Shown here: positions 33,838-42,233 of the stretch, piece after piece | How the letters are laid out: every line of letters begins with the position of its first letter | How positions within the stretch are numbered: position 1 is the stretch's first letter | From: Nonomuraea thailandensis | Lineage (GTDB): Bacteria > Actinomycetota > Actinomycetes > Streptosporangiales > Streptosporangiaceae | NCBI RefSeq assembly: GCF_024172165.1 | Contig: NZ_JAMZEB010000002.1 | Location: forward strand, 6,593,501 to 6,657,500 | Length of the DNA stretch: 64,000 nt | Direction: 5' to 3' | Notes under the pieces: model-generated | What the model saw: the letters and a program-made list of their open reading frames with translations, nothing else | Databases searched by the model: none | Told to the model about the DNA's origin: nothing | Translations under genes and position numbers: made by a program

Positions 33838-35981
33838 GCTCGGAGTCCCCTAGTCGATTCGACCACGTCTGTCAGCTTACGGCGCAGCGCCTCGTAGAAC
33901 ATGCTGAGCGGGAACTCGTCCGGCAGCACCGCGTCCACCTTGGCCTTCTGCTCCTCCGGCAGCGCCTCGACGCCCTTGGCCCAGGTGGAGCCGGGGTGCG
34001 GGGCCACGTACGCGCTCACCAGCTCGTAGGCCGCCAGCCAGTGCGCCAGCTTGGACCGGTCGATGCTGTCGCGATACAGCTTCTCGACCTCGCCGCGCAG
34101 GTCGGCCACCCCGTCCGCGACCCGCTCCCAGTCGACCGTGAGCCGGTTGTCGGTCCACCGCACGACGTCGTTGCGGTGCAGGTAGGCGAACAGGAGCTGC
34201 CCGCCGAGCCCGTCGTAGTTGCGCACCCGCTCCCCGGTGACGGGGAACCGGAACAGCCGGTCGAACAGGATCGCCGTCTGCACGTAGCGGGCGTACGGGA
34301 CTCCCCGCCGCTCCAGCTCGACGGCCTCCCCGAACGCGGTCAGGTCGCAGCGCAGCTCCTCCAGCGCGTACAGCCAGTACGGCATCCGCTGCTTGATCAT
34401 GAACGGGTCGAACGGCAGGTCGCCGTGGCTGTGCGTGCGGTCGTGCACCAGGTCCCAGAGCACGAACGTGTCCTGCGCCAGCCGCTGCGAGGCCAGCAGC
34501 CGCTCGGCGTCCGGCGGCAGGTCCAGCTTCAGCGTCTCGACGGCGGCGCTGGAGACCCGCCTGAACCTGGCGGCCTCGCGGTCGGCGAAGATCCCACCCC
34601 AGGTGAACCGCGCGGGCGCCTGCCGCACCGCGACCGTCTCCGGGAACAGCACGGCCGAGTGCGTGTCGTAGCCGGAGGTGAAGTCCTCGAACGCGATCGG
34701 CACGAACATCGGGTTGTCGTAGCCGCCCGCCTCCAGCTCGGCCAGCCAGCCGGGCCAGATCGTACGGATCCAGACGGCTTCGAGGTTGCGCAGCGGGTTG
34801 CCGTTCTGCGTGTACATGGGGAACACCACGACGTGCTCCAGGCCGTCCTCGCGCTGGGTGTCGGGGTGGAAGAGGTCGAGCGAGTCGAGGAAGTCGGGCA
34901 CGCCGAGGTCCTGCGCGGCCCACTTGCCGAGGTCGTCCTGCACGGCCTGGAGGTAGGCGGCGTCATGGGGGAAATATCCCGAGATTTCGCCTACGCGCTC
35001 CTTGACCCGCTCCACCAGGGCCTTGGCCCGCTCCTTGTCCTCCGCCGGCACGGAGCCGTCCTTGACCTGGAGCGGCCGCAGCTCCTCCACGGCCTCCTTG
35101 AGCCGGGCGAACAGCGCGGCCTTGGTCTCGGCGCCCGCCCGCCCGGCGGCCTCACCACGCGCCTCGGCGGCCACCCCGTCAGCGGCCTCGCCGCGCGCCT
35201 CGACGGCGGCCTCGTGGCGGGCCGCGCCCGAGCGTTCGTCACCGGGGAGCCTGGCGGCCCAGGTGATCACGTTCTGCCAGAGCGCGCGGTGGTCGTGGTC
35301 GTCGATGGAGTCGTCACCGAACAGGTCGGAGTCGGCGAACACCACGACCCGCCCGCGCCCGTGCCGCAGCGCCACGGCCAGCGGCTCGCCCGCCGGGTCC
35401 GCCTGCGCCGAGGTGGCGAAGAGCACCTCCGCCCCCTCCGCCGCCAGCGTGCCCGCGCGGTAGAAGCAGGCCGTCCGCACGCCGGCCAGCAGCCCGGAGC
35501 CGCTGGAACGTTCCCCCAGCACCCACGTGGCCACGTCCCGGTAGGCGTGCCGGGGGTCGCGCACGGTGGTGTGCCGGACGTCCACGCCGAACCGGGCCAG
35601 CAGCTCGCGCACGTTGTTGCCGTACTTGTCCTGCTCCTCCTCGGCCAGCACGACCAGCCCGCCGCCGCCCGCCACGAACGCCTCGACGGCGTCCAGCTCG
35701 GCATCGGCGAGGACGGGGCTGCCCTGGCCCGTCGTGCGCTCCCACCGGTCGTTCGACGGGTGCGCGATCACGAGGACGTCCTGGTCCGCCAGCGCGCCGG
35801 GACCGAGCGGGCCCGTCGTGTGCGCGGTGACCGTGTGCCCCAGATGCCGCAGCAGCCCGGCCGCGCGGGCGTAGCTGGTGTCGTCGGGATGGGCCGGGTT
35901 GACGGACTCGGCCAGCTCGCGCCTGATGGTCCACGACTCGCTGTGAGCCTCGTCGAACAGCACCCTGGGGAACGATCCCAT
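33834..35981 (-). CDS. Fusion of a GATase-like/DUF4350-type domain and DUF6421
   Basis: A 715-residue cytoplasmic protein. Residues 1-245 resemble a class-I-amidotransferase-like/DUF4350 fold (RVLFDEAHSESWTIRRELA, DVLVIAHPSNDRW, GGGLVVLAEEEQD, RVVVFADSDLFGDDSIDDHD). A repeat-rich Ala/Glu/Arg linker covers about 250-285. From about 290 to the end is DUF6421 (VVFPMYTQNGNPLRNLEAVW, EDFTSGYDTHSAVLFPETV, FDPFMIKQRMPYWLYALEEL). The conserved WDLVHDRTHSHGDLPFDP segment has clustered His/Asp that could bind a metal. It is first in an overlapping operon with an SDR and an aldolase. ATG 35981 follows AGGAG. Biochemical function is unknown. Confidence 0.8.
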   Translation of the reverse strand: MGSFPRVLFDEAHSESWTIRRELAESVNPAHPDDTSYARAAGLLRHLGHTVTAHTTGPLGPGALADQDVLVIAHPSNDRWERTTGQGSPVLADAELDAVEAFVAGGGGLVVLAEEEQDKYGNNVRELLARFGVDVRHTTVRDPRHAYRDVATWVLGERSSGSGLLAGVRTACFYRAGTLAAEGAEVLFATSAQADPAGEPLAVALRHGRGRVVVFADSDLFGDDSIDDHDHRALWQNVITWAARLPGDERSGAARHEAAVEARGEAADGVAAEARGEAAGRAGAETKAALFARLKEAVEELRPLQVKDGSVPAEDKERAKALVERVKERVGEISGYFPHDAAYLQAVQDDLGKWAAQDLGVPDFLDSLDLFHPDTQREDGLEHVVVFPMYTQNGNPLRNLEAVWIRTIWPGWLAELEAGGYDNPMFVPIAFEDFTSGYDTHSAVLFPETVAVRQAPARFTWGGIFADREAARFRRVSSAAVETLKLDLPPDAERLLASQRLAQDTFVLWDLVHDRTHSHGDLPFDPFMIKQRMPYWLYALEELRCDLTAFGEAVELERRGVPYARYVQTAILFDRLFRFPVTGERVRNYDGLGGQLLFAYLHRNDVVRWTDNRLTVDWERVADGVADLRGEVEKLYRDSIDRSKLAHWLAAYELVSAYVAPHPGSTWAKGVEALPEEQKAKVDAVLPDEFPLSMFYEALRRKLTDVVESTRGLRA

Positions 35982-36015
35982 GAAATATCTCCTGCATCTG
36001 CCGCCTGATACAGGA

Positions 36016-36031
36016 AAATATACACATATTT
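36016..36031 (-). promoter_or_regulatory. AT-rich palindrome upstream of the DUF6421 operon
   Basis: AAATAT-ACAC-ATATTT is a perfect inverted repeat, 35 bp before the operon's ATG, in a strikingly AT-rich island of otherwise 70% GC DNA. A second imperfect repeat (TCCTG...CAGGA, about 35988-36015) lies between it and the start. It is likely an operator or promoter core for the operon; the regulator is unknown. Confidence 0.5.
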
Positions 36032-36058
36032 ACGCCATTGCTCGCTAGTCCCTCCCGG

Positions 36059-36715
36059 CTAGGCGGCCCCAGGCCGTACCACGCCCGTCTCGTACGCGAA
36101 CACCACGGCCTGCGCCCGGTCCCGCAGCGACAGCTTCATCAGCACCCGCGCCACGTGCGTCTTGACCGTGGCCTCGCCGACGTACAGGTCCCTGGCGATC
36201 TCCGCGTTGGTGAGGCCGCGCGCCAGCAGCCGCAGCACCTCCAGCTCGCGCGGCGTCAGCTCGGCCAGCGCGGGCGACGGAACGGGCTCGGCGCGGCCCG
36301 CGAACGTGGCGATCACCCGGCTGGTCACGGCCGGGTCGAGCAGCGCGTCACCGGAGTACACCACCCTGATCGCCTCCAGGAGCTGCTCCGGCGGCGAGAC
36401 CTTCAGCAGGAAGCCGCTGGTGCCGGCGCGCAGCGCGGCGTAGAGGTTCTCGTCGGTGTCGAACGTGGTCAGCGTGATCACCTTGGGCGGCGAGGGGGTG
36501 TCGAGCAGTTCCCTGGCCGCCGCCAGCCCGTCGAGCCGGGGCATCGAGATGTCCATGAGGACGATGTCCGGCCGTGTGCGCCTGGCCACGACGACGGCCT
36601 CACGCCCGTCGGCGGCCTCCCCGACGACTTCCATGCCGGGGTCGCTCTCGACGACCATGCGCAGCCCGGCCCTGACCATCGCCTGATCGTCGGCGATGAC
36701 TATGCGAATGCCCAC
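36059..36715 (-). CDS. Orphan NarL-family response regulator
   Basis: A 218-residue regulator. The receiver domain has acidic pair D9-D10, phospho-acceptor Asp in IVLMDISMP (about D55), Thr switch VITLTTF and Lys in FLLKVSPP. The LuxR helix-turn-helix is LTPRELEVLRLLARGLTNAEI and VKTHVARVLMKL. The GTG at 36715 is the start. No histidine kinase is adjacent: it lies between a Ser/Thr kinase gene (79 bp upstream) and the DUF6421 operon (77 bp downstream), all on one strand. It could regulate that operon or take input from the neighbouring kinase. Both are speculation. Confidence 0.9.
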   Translation of the reverse strand: MGIRIVIADDQAMVRAGLRMVVESDPGMEVVGEAADGREAVVVARRTRPDIVLMDISMPRLDGLAAARELLDTPSPPKVITLTTFDTDENLYAALRAGTSGFLLKVSPPEQLLEAIRVVYSGDALLDPAVTSRVIATFAGRAEPVPSPALAELTPRELEVLRLLARGLTNAEIARDLYVGEATVKTHVARVLMKLSLRDRAQAVVFAYETGVVRPGAA

Positions 36716-36794
36716 ACGCGGAGGTTAGACGCCGGGTGCCTCCTTGAACACCGGGAGAACACCCGCGCCAAGCCGTACGCAAGTGAGTTCCAAG

Positions 36795-38654
36795 TCAGGA
36801 CAGCCGCACGCTCTGCCTGATCCTCGTCTGGGTGGCGTCGTCGCAGGTGGTCTTGCCGCAGAAGTACATGATCAGCATGGTCTTGGGCTCGCGGTCGATC
36901 ACGTAGCTCACGAAGGCCACCCTGGCGCCGCTGGCCGGGTCGTGCAGGGAGCCGTCGAAGCGAGTGGCGGGGCTGCTGCCCGCCTGGTCCTGCACGGGCT
37001 TGTCGAGGTCGACCTGGCCGGGGAGCAGGGCCTCCATCTTGGGTTTCATCATCTCGGCGGTGCCGCTGGCGTCGAGGGTGTCGGAGACCTGGACGTACAC
37101 GCCGGCGACGCCTTCGGGGTCGTTGTTGACGATCTCCTTGACCTTGGACCAGTCGGCGCCGGGGCCGGCCACGAACAGGTCCTCGAACTCCGAGGCGTGC
37201 GAGGACGCCACGGCGAACAGGTCCTGGTGGGTGCGCACCGTCCAGTCGCCCGGATAGTCGAACGTGAGCGGCGCGGCGGCGCTGGTCTTGTAGTTCATCC
37301 AGGTGTCGCCGCGATTGTTCATGATCACGAACGCGACCAGCGCGAGCGCGGCCACGGCGGCCACCAGCGTGGCGGCCACGATCGGGATCCGTCCCGGCCG
37401 CCTGCTCGCGACCGGCCGCGCCTCCTGGGTGGGCTGCCCGGCCGTTCCCCGCGGGTGCGTGAACGGGGCGGCGAACGGCGGCACGGACCCCGGCCCGGAA
37501 TGCGGCCCGGAATGCGGCCCGGAACCCGGCAGGGAGTGCGGCCCTGAGCCCGGGCCTGAGCCCGGCAGGGAGTGCGGCCCTGAGCCCGGCCCGGTACCTG
37601 GCCCGGAGCCCGGCGCCGCGTGCGCTCCCGAGCCCCGGCCCGGTTGCGGCATGGCGTGGTGCGGCCCGGACGGGGGCGCGGCGTGCGCTCCTCCCGGGCG
37701 CTGCACGGGGTAGGGCCCGGAGTGCGGGCTCTGTCCCGGCGGCGGCACGAGATGTTGCCCCGGCCCCAGCGGGGAGCCGAGCGCGCCGAAGGGATCGGCG
37801 AAGGGGTCGTACTGGTGCCCGCTGATGGCGTCGCGCAGCGCGGTCACGAACTCGGTGCAGGTCGCGTACCGCTGCTCGGGTGACTTGGCCAGCGCGCGCA
37901 TGATCACGCTGTCGACCTGCGCGGGCAGCTCGGGCCGTAGCTGCGACAGCGGCGCCGGCTGCTCGGCCAGGTGGGCCCAGAGCAGCGCGATGTCGTTCTC
38001 GCGCTGGAACGGCAGCCGCGCCGACAGCGCCTCGTAGACCACGCAGGCCAGCGCGTACTGGTCGCAGCGGCCGTCGATGTGCTCCTTGTTGATCTGCTCG
38101 GGCGACATGTAGCGCGGCGTGCCGATGAACTGGTCGGTCTGCGTCAGCCCCGAGATCGACGAGCGGTGCTTGGTGATGCCGAAGTCGGTCAGGTAGACGT
38201 GGTCGCCGGCCAGCAGGATGTTGGCCGGCTTGACGTCGCGGTGGATCAGGTCGTGCGCGTGGGCGGCGTCGAGCGCGGCGGCCACCTGCGCGAAGATCTG
38301 GTTGGCCTGGCCGAGGGGCAGCGGCCCGCGGTCGTAGATGAGGCGGCGCAGGTCGAGGCCGTCCACGTACCGCATGGCGATGTACAGGACGCCGTCGACG
38401 TCGGCGTTCGCCTCGTAGATCGGGATGATGTTGGGGTGCTCGATGCTGGCGACCGTCCTGGACTCCAGGATGAACCGCTGCCTGAACCTGTCGTCGACGC
38501 TGAGCACCGGGTTGAGGATCTTCAGCGCCACCCGGCGGCTCAACCTCGGGTCGAGTGCCAGGTAGACGACGGCCATGCCGCCCTTGCCGACGATGTCCTC
38601 GATGTAGTACCCGGCCACCTCCTGGCCGATGAGCGATCTTTCGTTCAATGGCAT
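36795..38654 (-). CDS. PknB-type transmembrane Ser/Thr protein kinase
   Basis: A 619-residue kinase. The kinase domain (about 12-275) has the Gly loop VGKGGMAVVYLA, VAIK-type Lys in VALKIL, catalytic loop HRDVKPANILL, DFGITKH and the activation segment GTPRYMSPEQ. A low-complexity Gly/Pro/Ser/His juxtamembrane stretch (about 300-440) precedes one membrane helix (IVAATLVAAVAALALVAFVI). The external domain of about 150 residues has two cysteines near its end (FCGKTTCDD). It has no PASTA repeats, so its signal differs from PknB. Its ATG shares a base with the stop of the upstream protease-like gene (TGATG), implying coupled translation. Confidence 0.9.
   Translation of the reverse strand: MPLNERSLIGQEVAGYYIEDIVGKGGMAVVYLALDPRLSRRVALKILNPVLSVDDRFRQRFILESRTVASIEHPNIIPIYEANADVDGVLYIAMRYVDGLDLRRLIYDRGPLPLGQANQIFAQVAAALDAAHAHDLIHRDVKPANILLAGDHVYLTDFGITKHRSSISGLTQTDQFIGTPRYMSPEQINKEHIDGRCDQYALACVVYEALSARLPFQRENDIALLWAHLAEQPAPLSQLRPELPAQVDSVIMRALAKSPEQRYATCTEFVTALRDAISGHQYDPFADPFGALGSPLGPGQHLVPPPGQSPHSGPYPVQRPGGAHAAPPSGPHHAMPQPGRGSGAHAAPGSGPGTGPGSGPHSLPGSGPGSGPHSLPGSGPHSGPHSGPGSVPPFAAPFTHPRGTAGQPTQEARPVASRRPGRIPIVAATLVAAVAALALVAFVIMNNRGDTWMNYKTSAAAPLTFDYPGDWTVRTHQDLFAVASSHASEFEDLFVAGPGADWSKVKEIVNNDPEGVAGVYVQVSDTLDASGTAEMMKPKMEALLPGQVDLDKPVQDQAGSSPATRFDGSLHDPASGARVAFVSYVIDREPKTMLIMYFCGKTTCDDATQTRIRQSVRLS
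37478..37625. repeat. Coding repeats (GSGPHSLP-type) in the kinase juxtamembrane region
   Basis: Tandem units of about 12-36 bp encode GSGPHS, GSGPGSGPHSLP and similar repeats in the cytoplasmic juxtamembrane linker. Copies are nearly identical and keep the frame, indicating recent expansion. Confidence 0.75.
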
Positions 38655-40117
38655 CACGTCTCGATGGGGTGGCCGCAGTAGCCGCAGAAGCGGTGCGCCG
38701 GTCCGAGCCTCATGCCGCACGAGGTGCAGTACTTGATCGCCGGGTCGGGCGCGGTCATCACCTGCTGCTGCTGCGGGACCACTTGGAACGACTGGGACCG
38801 CCGCACGACCACGGTCTGGTTGGCGCCGTCGTCGAACGGTGGACTGGCCGCCAGCGGCTGTGGCAGTTCTGTCTGTCTTTCAGGAGTGCGGCGGCGCCAC
38901 AGCAGATACGCTCCGCCCCCGGCGGCTATGAAGAGAATTCCCGCCGCCGCGATGAACGGCCACAGCGGCGTGGACGTCTCGGGCTCGGCCGCGGCCTTCT
39001 TCGTGCCCTGGTCCTCGGGGCCGCCCCGCTTGGCCAGCGAGGTCTTCAGCAGCGCGGCGGCCACCACGTTGCCGGGGTAGAGCTCCAGCACGCGCTGGAA
39101 GCCCGGCGCGGCCTCGGTGTAGTACTTCGTGTGATAGCGGGTCAGGGCCGCCTCGAAGGCGGTGTCGATCGCGCCCCTGCGCGGCACGATCTTGGCGGCG
39201 GTCAGGATGGCGGTGACCTCCTTGACGCCGATCATCTTGCCGTCCTTGCCGCCTCCGACCAGCAGGCCGATGACGTGGCCGTCCTTGTCGCCGATCACCG
39301 GGGCGCCGACGAGACCCTTGTCGGCGAGGCCGCCCAGCTTGACCGGCTCGTCGACCTTCTTCTCGGGGTCGGCGAACGGCCGGCCGGCGCCGCCCTGCAC
39401 GCCGCCCTTGCCCAGGTGGGCGATCTCGACGGTGTGTGCCACGTTCGGGCCCGGCCTGCCCAGGAAGCCGGCCACGTTCGTGGGCGAGCCCTCCTGGTCG
39501 GGCACCTTGTCGGCCAGCGGCGCGGTCGGCATGCCGACGCCGCCGGCGGCGGGGGTCAGCGGCACCAGCACGGCCGGGTCGTCGGGGTTGGGGCCGGCCT
39601 TGATGCACTTGACCTTGTAGCCGTCGGGGCTGGCGGGCGAGACGTTGGGGAAGGCGGTGATCTCGGTGGTGACGCTGACGATGCAGGTCGCGGTGTCGCT
39701 GTCGGGGGCGTAGCACTGCTGCAGGTGACGGTCGAGCACGTCGTCGGAGAGCTTGTGCTTGTCGTAGTCGGCCGGGATCTTCACCTTGTGGTGCTCGGCG
39801 AAGATCTTGTTGGCGGCGTAGACGGCGACGTCGTTCGGGTTCACCGCCAGGCGCCTGAGCGCCACGATGGTGCCGTCGGGGTTGACGACCGTGCCCGTGC
39901 CGGCGGCGAACGGCAGGGTGTAGGAACGGTCCACATGTTTCAGCTCGCCGACGTGGTCGAGCAGGGTGATCTTCACCTGGGACACGGCTTCCAGCCGCAC
40001 CACGGCCGGGCTCACCAGGTCGGTGATCCCGCTCGGGTGCTCGTGGGCCACGACCGGCGTCGCGATGAGCACCAGTGCCACCGCGGCGCCACCGGCAAGA
40101 GCTGTGAGGCGCGCCAT
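38654..40117 (-). CDS. Degenerate trypsin-like membrane protein with C-terminal zinc ribbon
   Basis: A 487-residue protein: a signal peptide (about 1-27, ending VVAHE), an external region resembling an S1/HtrA-type protease (GTGTVVNPDGTIVALRRLAV ... GLVGAPVIGDKDGHVIGLL), an alpha-helical stretch, one membrane helix (LWPFIAAAGILFIAAGGGAY, about 385-404) and a cytoplasmic tail ending in a double CxxC zinc ribbon (YCTSCGMRL, FCGYCGHP). Positions where the family has the catalytic His and the GNSGGP serine are not conserved (ALRRLAV; KGLVGAP), so it is probably inactive as a protease. ATG 40117 has a GGAG site. It is coupled to the Ser/Thr kinase gene. Confidence 0.78.
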   Translation of the reverse strand: MARLTALAGGAAVALVLIATPVVAHEHPSGITDLVSPAVVRLEAVSQVKITLLDHVGELKHVDRSYTLPFAAGTGTVVNPDGTIVALRRLAVNPNDVAVYAANKIFAEHHKVKIPADYDKHKLSDDVLDRHLQQCYAPDSDTATCIVSVTTEITAFPNVSPASPDGYKVKCIKAGPNPDDPAVLVPLTPAAGGVGMPTAPLADKVPDQEGSPTNVAGFLGRPGPNVAHTVEIAHLGKGGVQGGAGRPFADPEKKVDEPVKLGGLADKGLVGAPVIGDKDGHVIGLLVGGGKDGKMIGVKEVTAILTAAKIVPRRGAIDTAFEAALTRYHTKYYTEAAPGFQRVLELYPGNVVAAALLKTSLAKRGGPEDQGTKKAAAEPETSTPLWPFIAAAGILFIAAGGGAYLLWRRRTPERQTELPQPLAASPPFDDGANQTVVVRRSQSFQVVPQQQQVMTAPDPAIKYCTSCGMRLGPAHRFCGYCGHPIET

Positions 40118-40142
40118 CTCCGCTCCAAACACTGGAATAGGA

Positions 40143-40162
40143 CCAGGTTCCCAATCACCTGG
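40143..40162. promoter_or_regulatory. CCAGGT/ACCTGG inverted repeat in a divergent promoter
   Basis: CCAGGT (40143-40148) and ACCTGG (40157-40162) with an 8-bp spacer lie 26 bp before the protease-like gene start on one side and about 58 bp before hyuA on the other. It is a possible dimeric regulator site, separate from the CAAG palindrome at 40189. Confidence 0.35.
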
Positions 40163-40185
40163 CGTAAGTCAATAGACCACCAGAT

Positions 40186-40201
40186 AGACAAGCGCTTGCT
40201 C
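40186..40201. promoter_or_regulatory. CAAGCGCTTG palindrome upstream of hyuA (regulon site 1)
   Basis: The perfect 10-bp palindrome CAAGCGCTTG (40189-40198) ends 22 bp before the hyuA ATG. Its core is identical to that of the site at 52524-52533, before the PhyH operon. It fits a TetR-type operator of the CAAG-nn-CTTG class (KstR2-like, from recollection of the mycobacterial consensus). Inferred. Confidence 0.6.
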
Positions 40202-40220
40202 GGGGACATAACGTGCCTGA

Positions 40221-42233
40221 ATGGGATACGCGATCGGCGTCGATGTCGGCGGCACCTTCACCGACGTGGTCCTGAGCGGCCCGTCCGGAGCGATCTCCGT
40301 GGCCAAATGTCTGAGCACCCACTACGACCCCATCGCGGGCATCGTCTCCGGCGTTACGCGCGTGCTCGGCGGCCGGGACCCGGCGCAGGTCACGCGGGTG
40401 GTGCACGCGACCACTCTGGCGACCAACGCCGTGCTCGAACGCAAGGGCGCCCGGGTCGCCTTCGTCACGACCCAGGGCTTTCGCGCCACCATCCCGCTCG
40501 GCCGGTACGCCCGCGTCGAGGAGGACCGCTACGACCTGCGCTTCACCCCGCCGCCTCCCCCGGTCGCGCCGGGCGACTGCTTCGAGGTGGTCGAGCGCGT
40601 CTCGGCCCGCGGCGCCGTGCTGACCCCCCTCGACACCGCTTCGGTACGCCGCGCGGCCGCCGCGATCGCCGACCGCGGGATCGAGTCGGCGGCGGTGTGC
40701 CTGCTGCACGCGTACGCGAACCCGTCGCACGAGCGCCAGGTGGCGCGGATCCTGCGCGAGACGATCCCCGCCGTCGTCACCTCCTCCGAGGTGTGGCCCG
40801 AGATCCGGGAGTACGAGCGGGCCACCACCACCATCATGTCCGCCTACATCGGCCCCCTGATGGCGTCGTACCTCTCGCGGCTGGGTGAGCGGCTGGCGGA
40901 GATCGGCATCCGCGCGCCCGTCCACGTGATGGAGTCCAGCGGCGGGGTGATCTCGGCCGAGCTCGCCGCCAGACGGGCCGTGGCCACGATCGAGTCGGGC
41001 CCGGCGGCGGGGGTGCTGGCGGCGGCGGGGGCCGGGTTCCCGGACGCGATCTCGTTCGACATGGGAGGCACCACCGCCAAGACGTGCGTGGTGCGCGGCG
41101 GCCGGCCGGAGATCACGCACGAGTTCCACGTGGGCGGCAAGGGCAGCTTCGGCGGGCGGCGGGCCGGCACCGGCGTGCCCATCAAGACCCCGGCCATCGA
41201 CCTGGCGGAGGTGGGGGCGGGCGGGGGCAGCGTCGCCTGGCTGGACCAGGCGGGCGCGCTGCGCGTCGGCCCGCGCTCGGCCGGCTCGTCCCCAGGGCCC
41301 GCCTGTTACGGCCTCGGCGGCTCCGAGCCCACCGTCACGGACGCCAACCTCGTGCTCGGCTACCTGTCCTCCGCGTCCATCCCGCTGTCGCCGCCGCTGG
41401 CGGACAAGGCGCTGGACCGGCTGGCCTCGCCGCTGGGGGTGTCGCGGGAGGCGGCCGCGTACGCCGTGCACGAGATCGTCAGCGCCTCGATGGCGGCGGC
41501 GGTGCACGTGGTCACGGTGCAGCGCGGCATCGACCCCCGCGGTTTCGCCCTCGTGGCGTTCGGCGGCGCGGGGCCCATGCACGCGGCCCGGATCGCCGAA
41601 CGCTTCGGCATCGCGACCGTCGTGGTGCCCGCCCACTGCGGGGTGGCCTCGGCGGCGGGCCTGCTGTCGGGAGCCCTGTCCACCTCACGCGTCCTGTCGC
41701 GCCTCGACGCCCCCGACCCCGAGGCCCTCTTCACCTCCCTCGCCGAGGAGGCCGCCGCCGACCTCGGCGTCCCGCTCACCTCGCCGGGGGTGCGGGTGCT
41801 GCGCTCGGTGGACGTCCGCTTCAAGGGCCAGTCCCACGACCTGACGGTGGACTGGTCCGCCGACCGCGCCACCCTGGAGTCGCGCTTCTTCACCAGGTAC
41901 GCGCAGGTGTACGGGATCACGCAGCGGGGCGAGATCGAGCTGGTCAGCTACCGCGTCCGCGTCACCACCCCACCGGACGGCGCCCCGCCCGGCAGCGGCC
42001 CGCCCCTTCCCCCTTCCGGCGAGCCCGGCACGCGCAGGGCGTACTTCCCGGAGTGCGGCGGCTACACCGACGTCCCCGTCCACACCAGGGCGAGCCTCGC
42101 CCGGGCAGGCGGCGCCGCACCCGGCCCTGCCGTCATCGAGGACCCCGAGTCCACGACCGTCGTCCCGCCCGCCTGGACCGCCGCCCTGACCCCCGCCCAC
42201 GCCGTCCACCTCACCAGGAGCAGCGCCCCATGA
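40221..42233 (+). CDS. hyuA: Hydantoinase/5-oxoprolinase A-type subunit
   Basis: A 670-residue ATP-dependent subunit of the HyuA family (N-methylhydantoinase, 5-oxoprolinase, acetone/acetophenone carboxylase). It has the actin-like phosphate motif IGVDVGGTFTDVVL at the N-terminus, VVHATTLATNAVLERKGARV, SFDMGGTTAKTCVV (second nucleotide motif, about residues 282-295), DLAEVGAGGGSVAW and VAFGGAGPMHA. Length fits. It pairs with hyuB through an ATGA overlap. The substrate may be a cyclic amide or a ketone and cannot be read from sequence. A CAAG palindrome just upstream links it to the PhyH operon. Confidence 0.9.
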   Translation: MGYAIGVDVGGTFTDVVLSGPSGAISVAKCLSTHYDPIAGIVSGVTRVLGGRDPAQVTRVVHATTLATNAVLERKGARVAFVTTQGFRATIPLGRYARVEEDRYDLRFTPPPPPVAPGDCFEVVERVSARGAVLTPLDTASVRRAAAAIADRGIESAAVCLLHAYANPSHERQVARILRETIPAVVTSSEVWPEIREYERATTTIMSAYIGPLMASYLSRLGERLAEIGIRAPVHVMESSGGVISAELAARRAVATIESGPAAGVLAAAGAGFPDAISFDMGGTTAKTCVVRGGRPEITHEFHVGGKGSFGGRRAGTGVPIKTPAIDLAEVGAGGGSVAWLDQAGALRVGPRSAGSSPGPACYGLGGSEPTVTDANLVLGYLSSASIPLSPPLADKALDRLASPLGVSREAAAYAVHEIVSASMAAAVHVVTVQRGIDPRGFALVAFGGAGPMHAARIAERFGIATVVVPAHCGVASAAGLLSGALSTSRVLSRLDAPDPEALFTSLAEEAAADLGVPLTSPGVRVLRSVDVRFKGQSHDLTVDWSADRATLESRFFTRYAQVYGITQRGEIELVSYRVRVTTPPDGAPPGSGPPLPPSGEPGTRRAYFPECGGYTDVPVHTRASLARAGGAAPGPAVIEDPESTTVVPPAWTAALTPAHAVHLTRSSAP

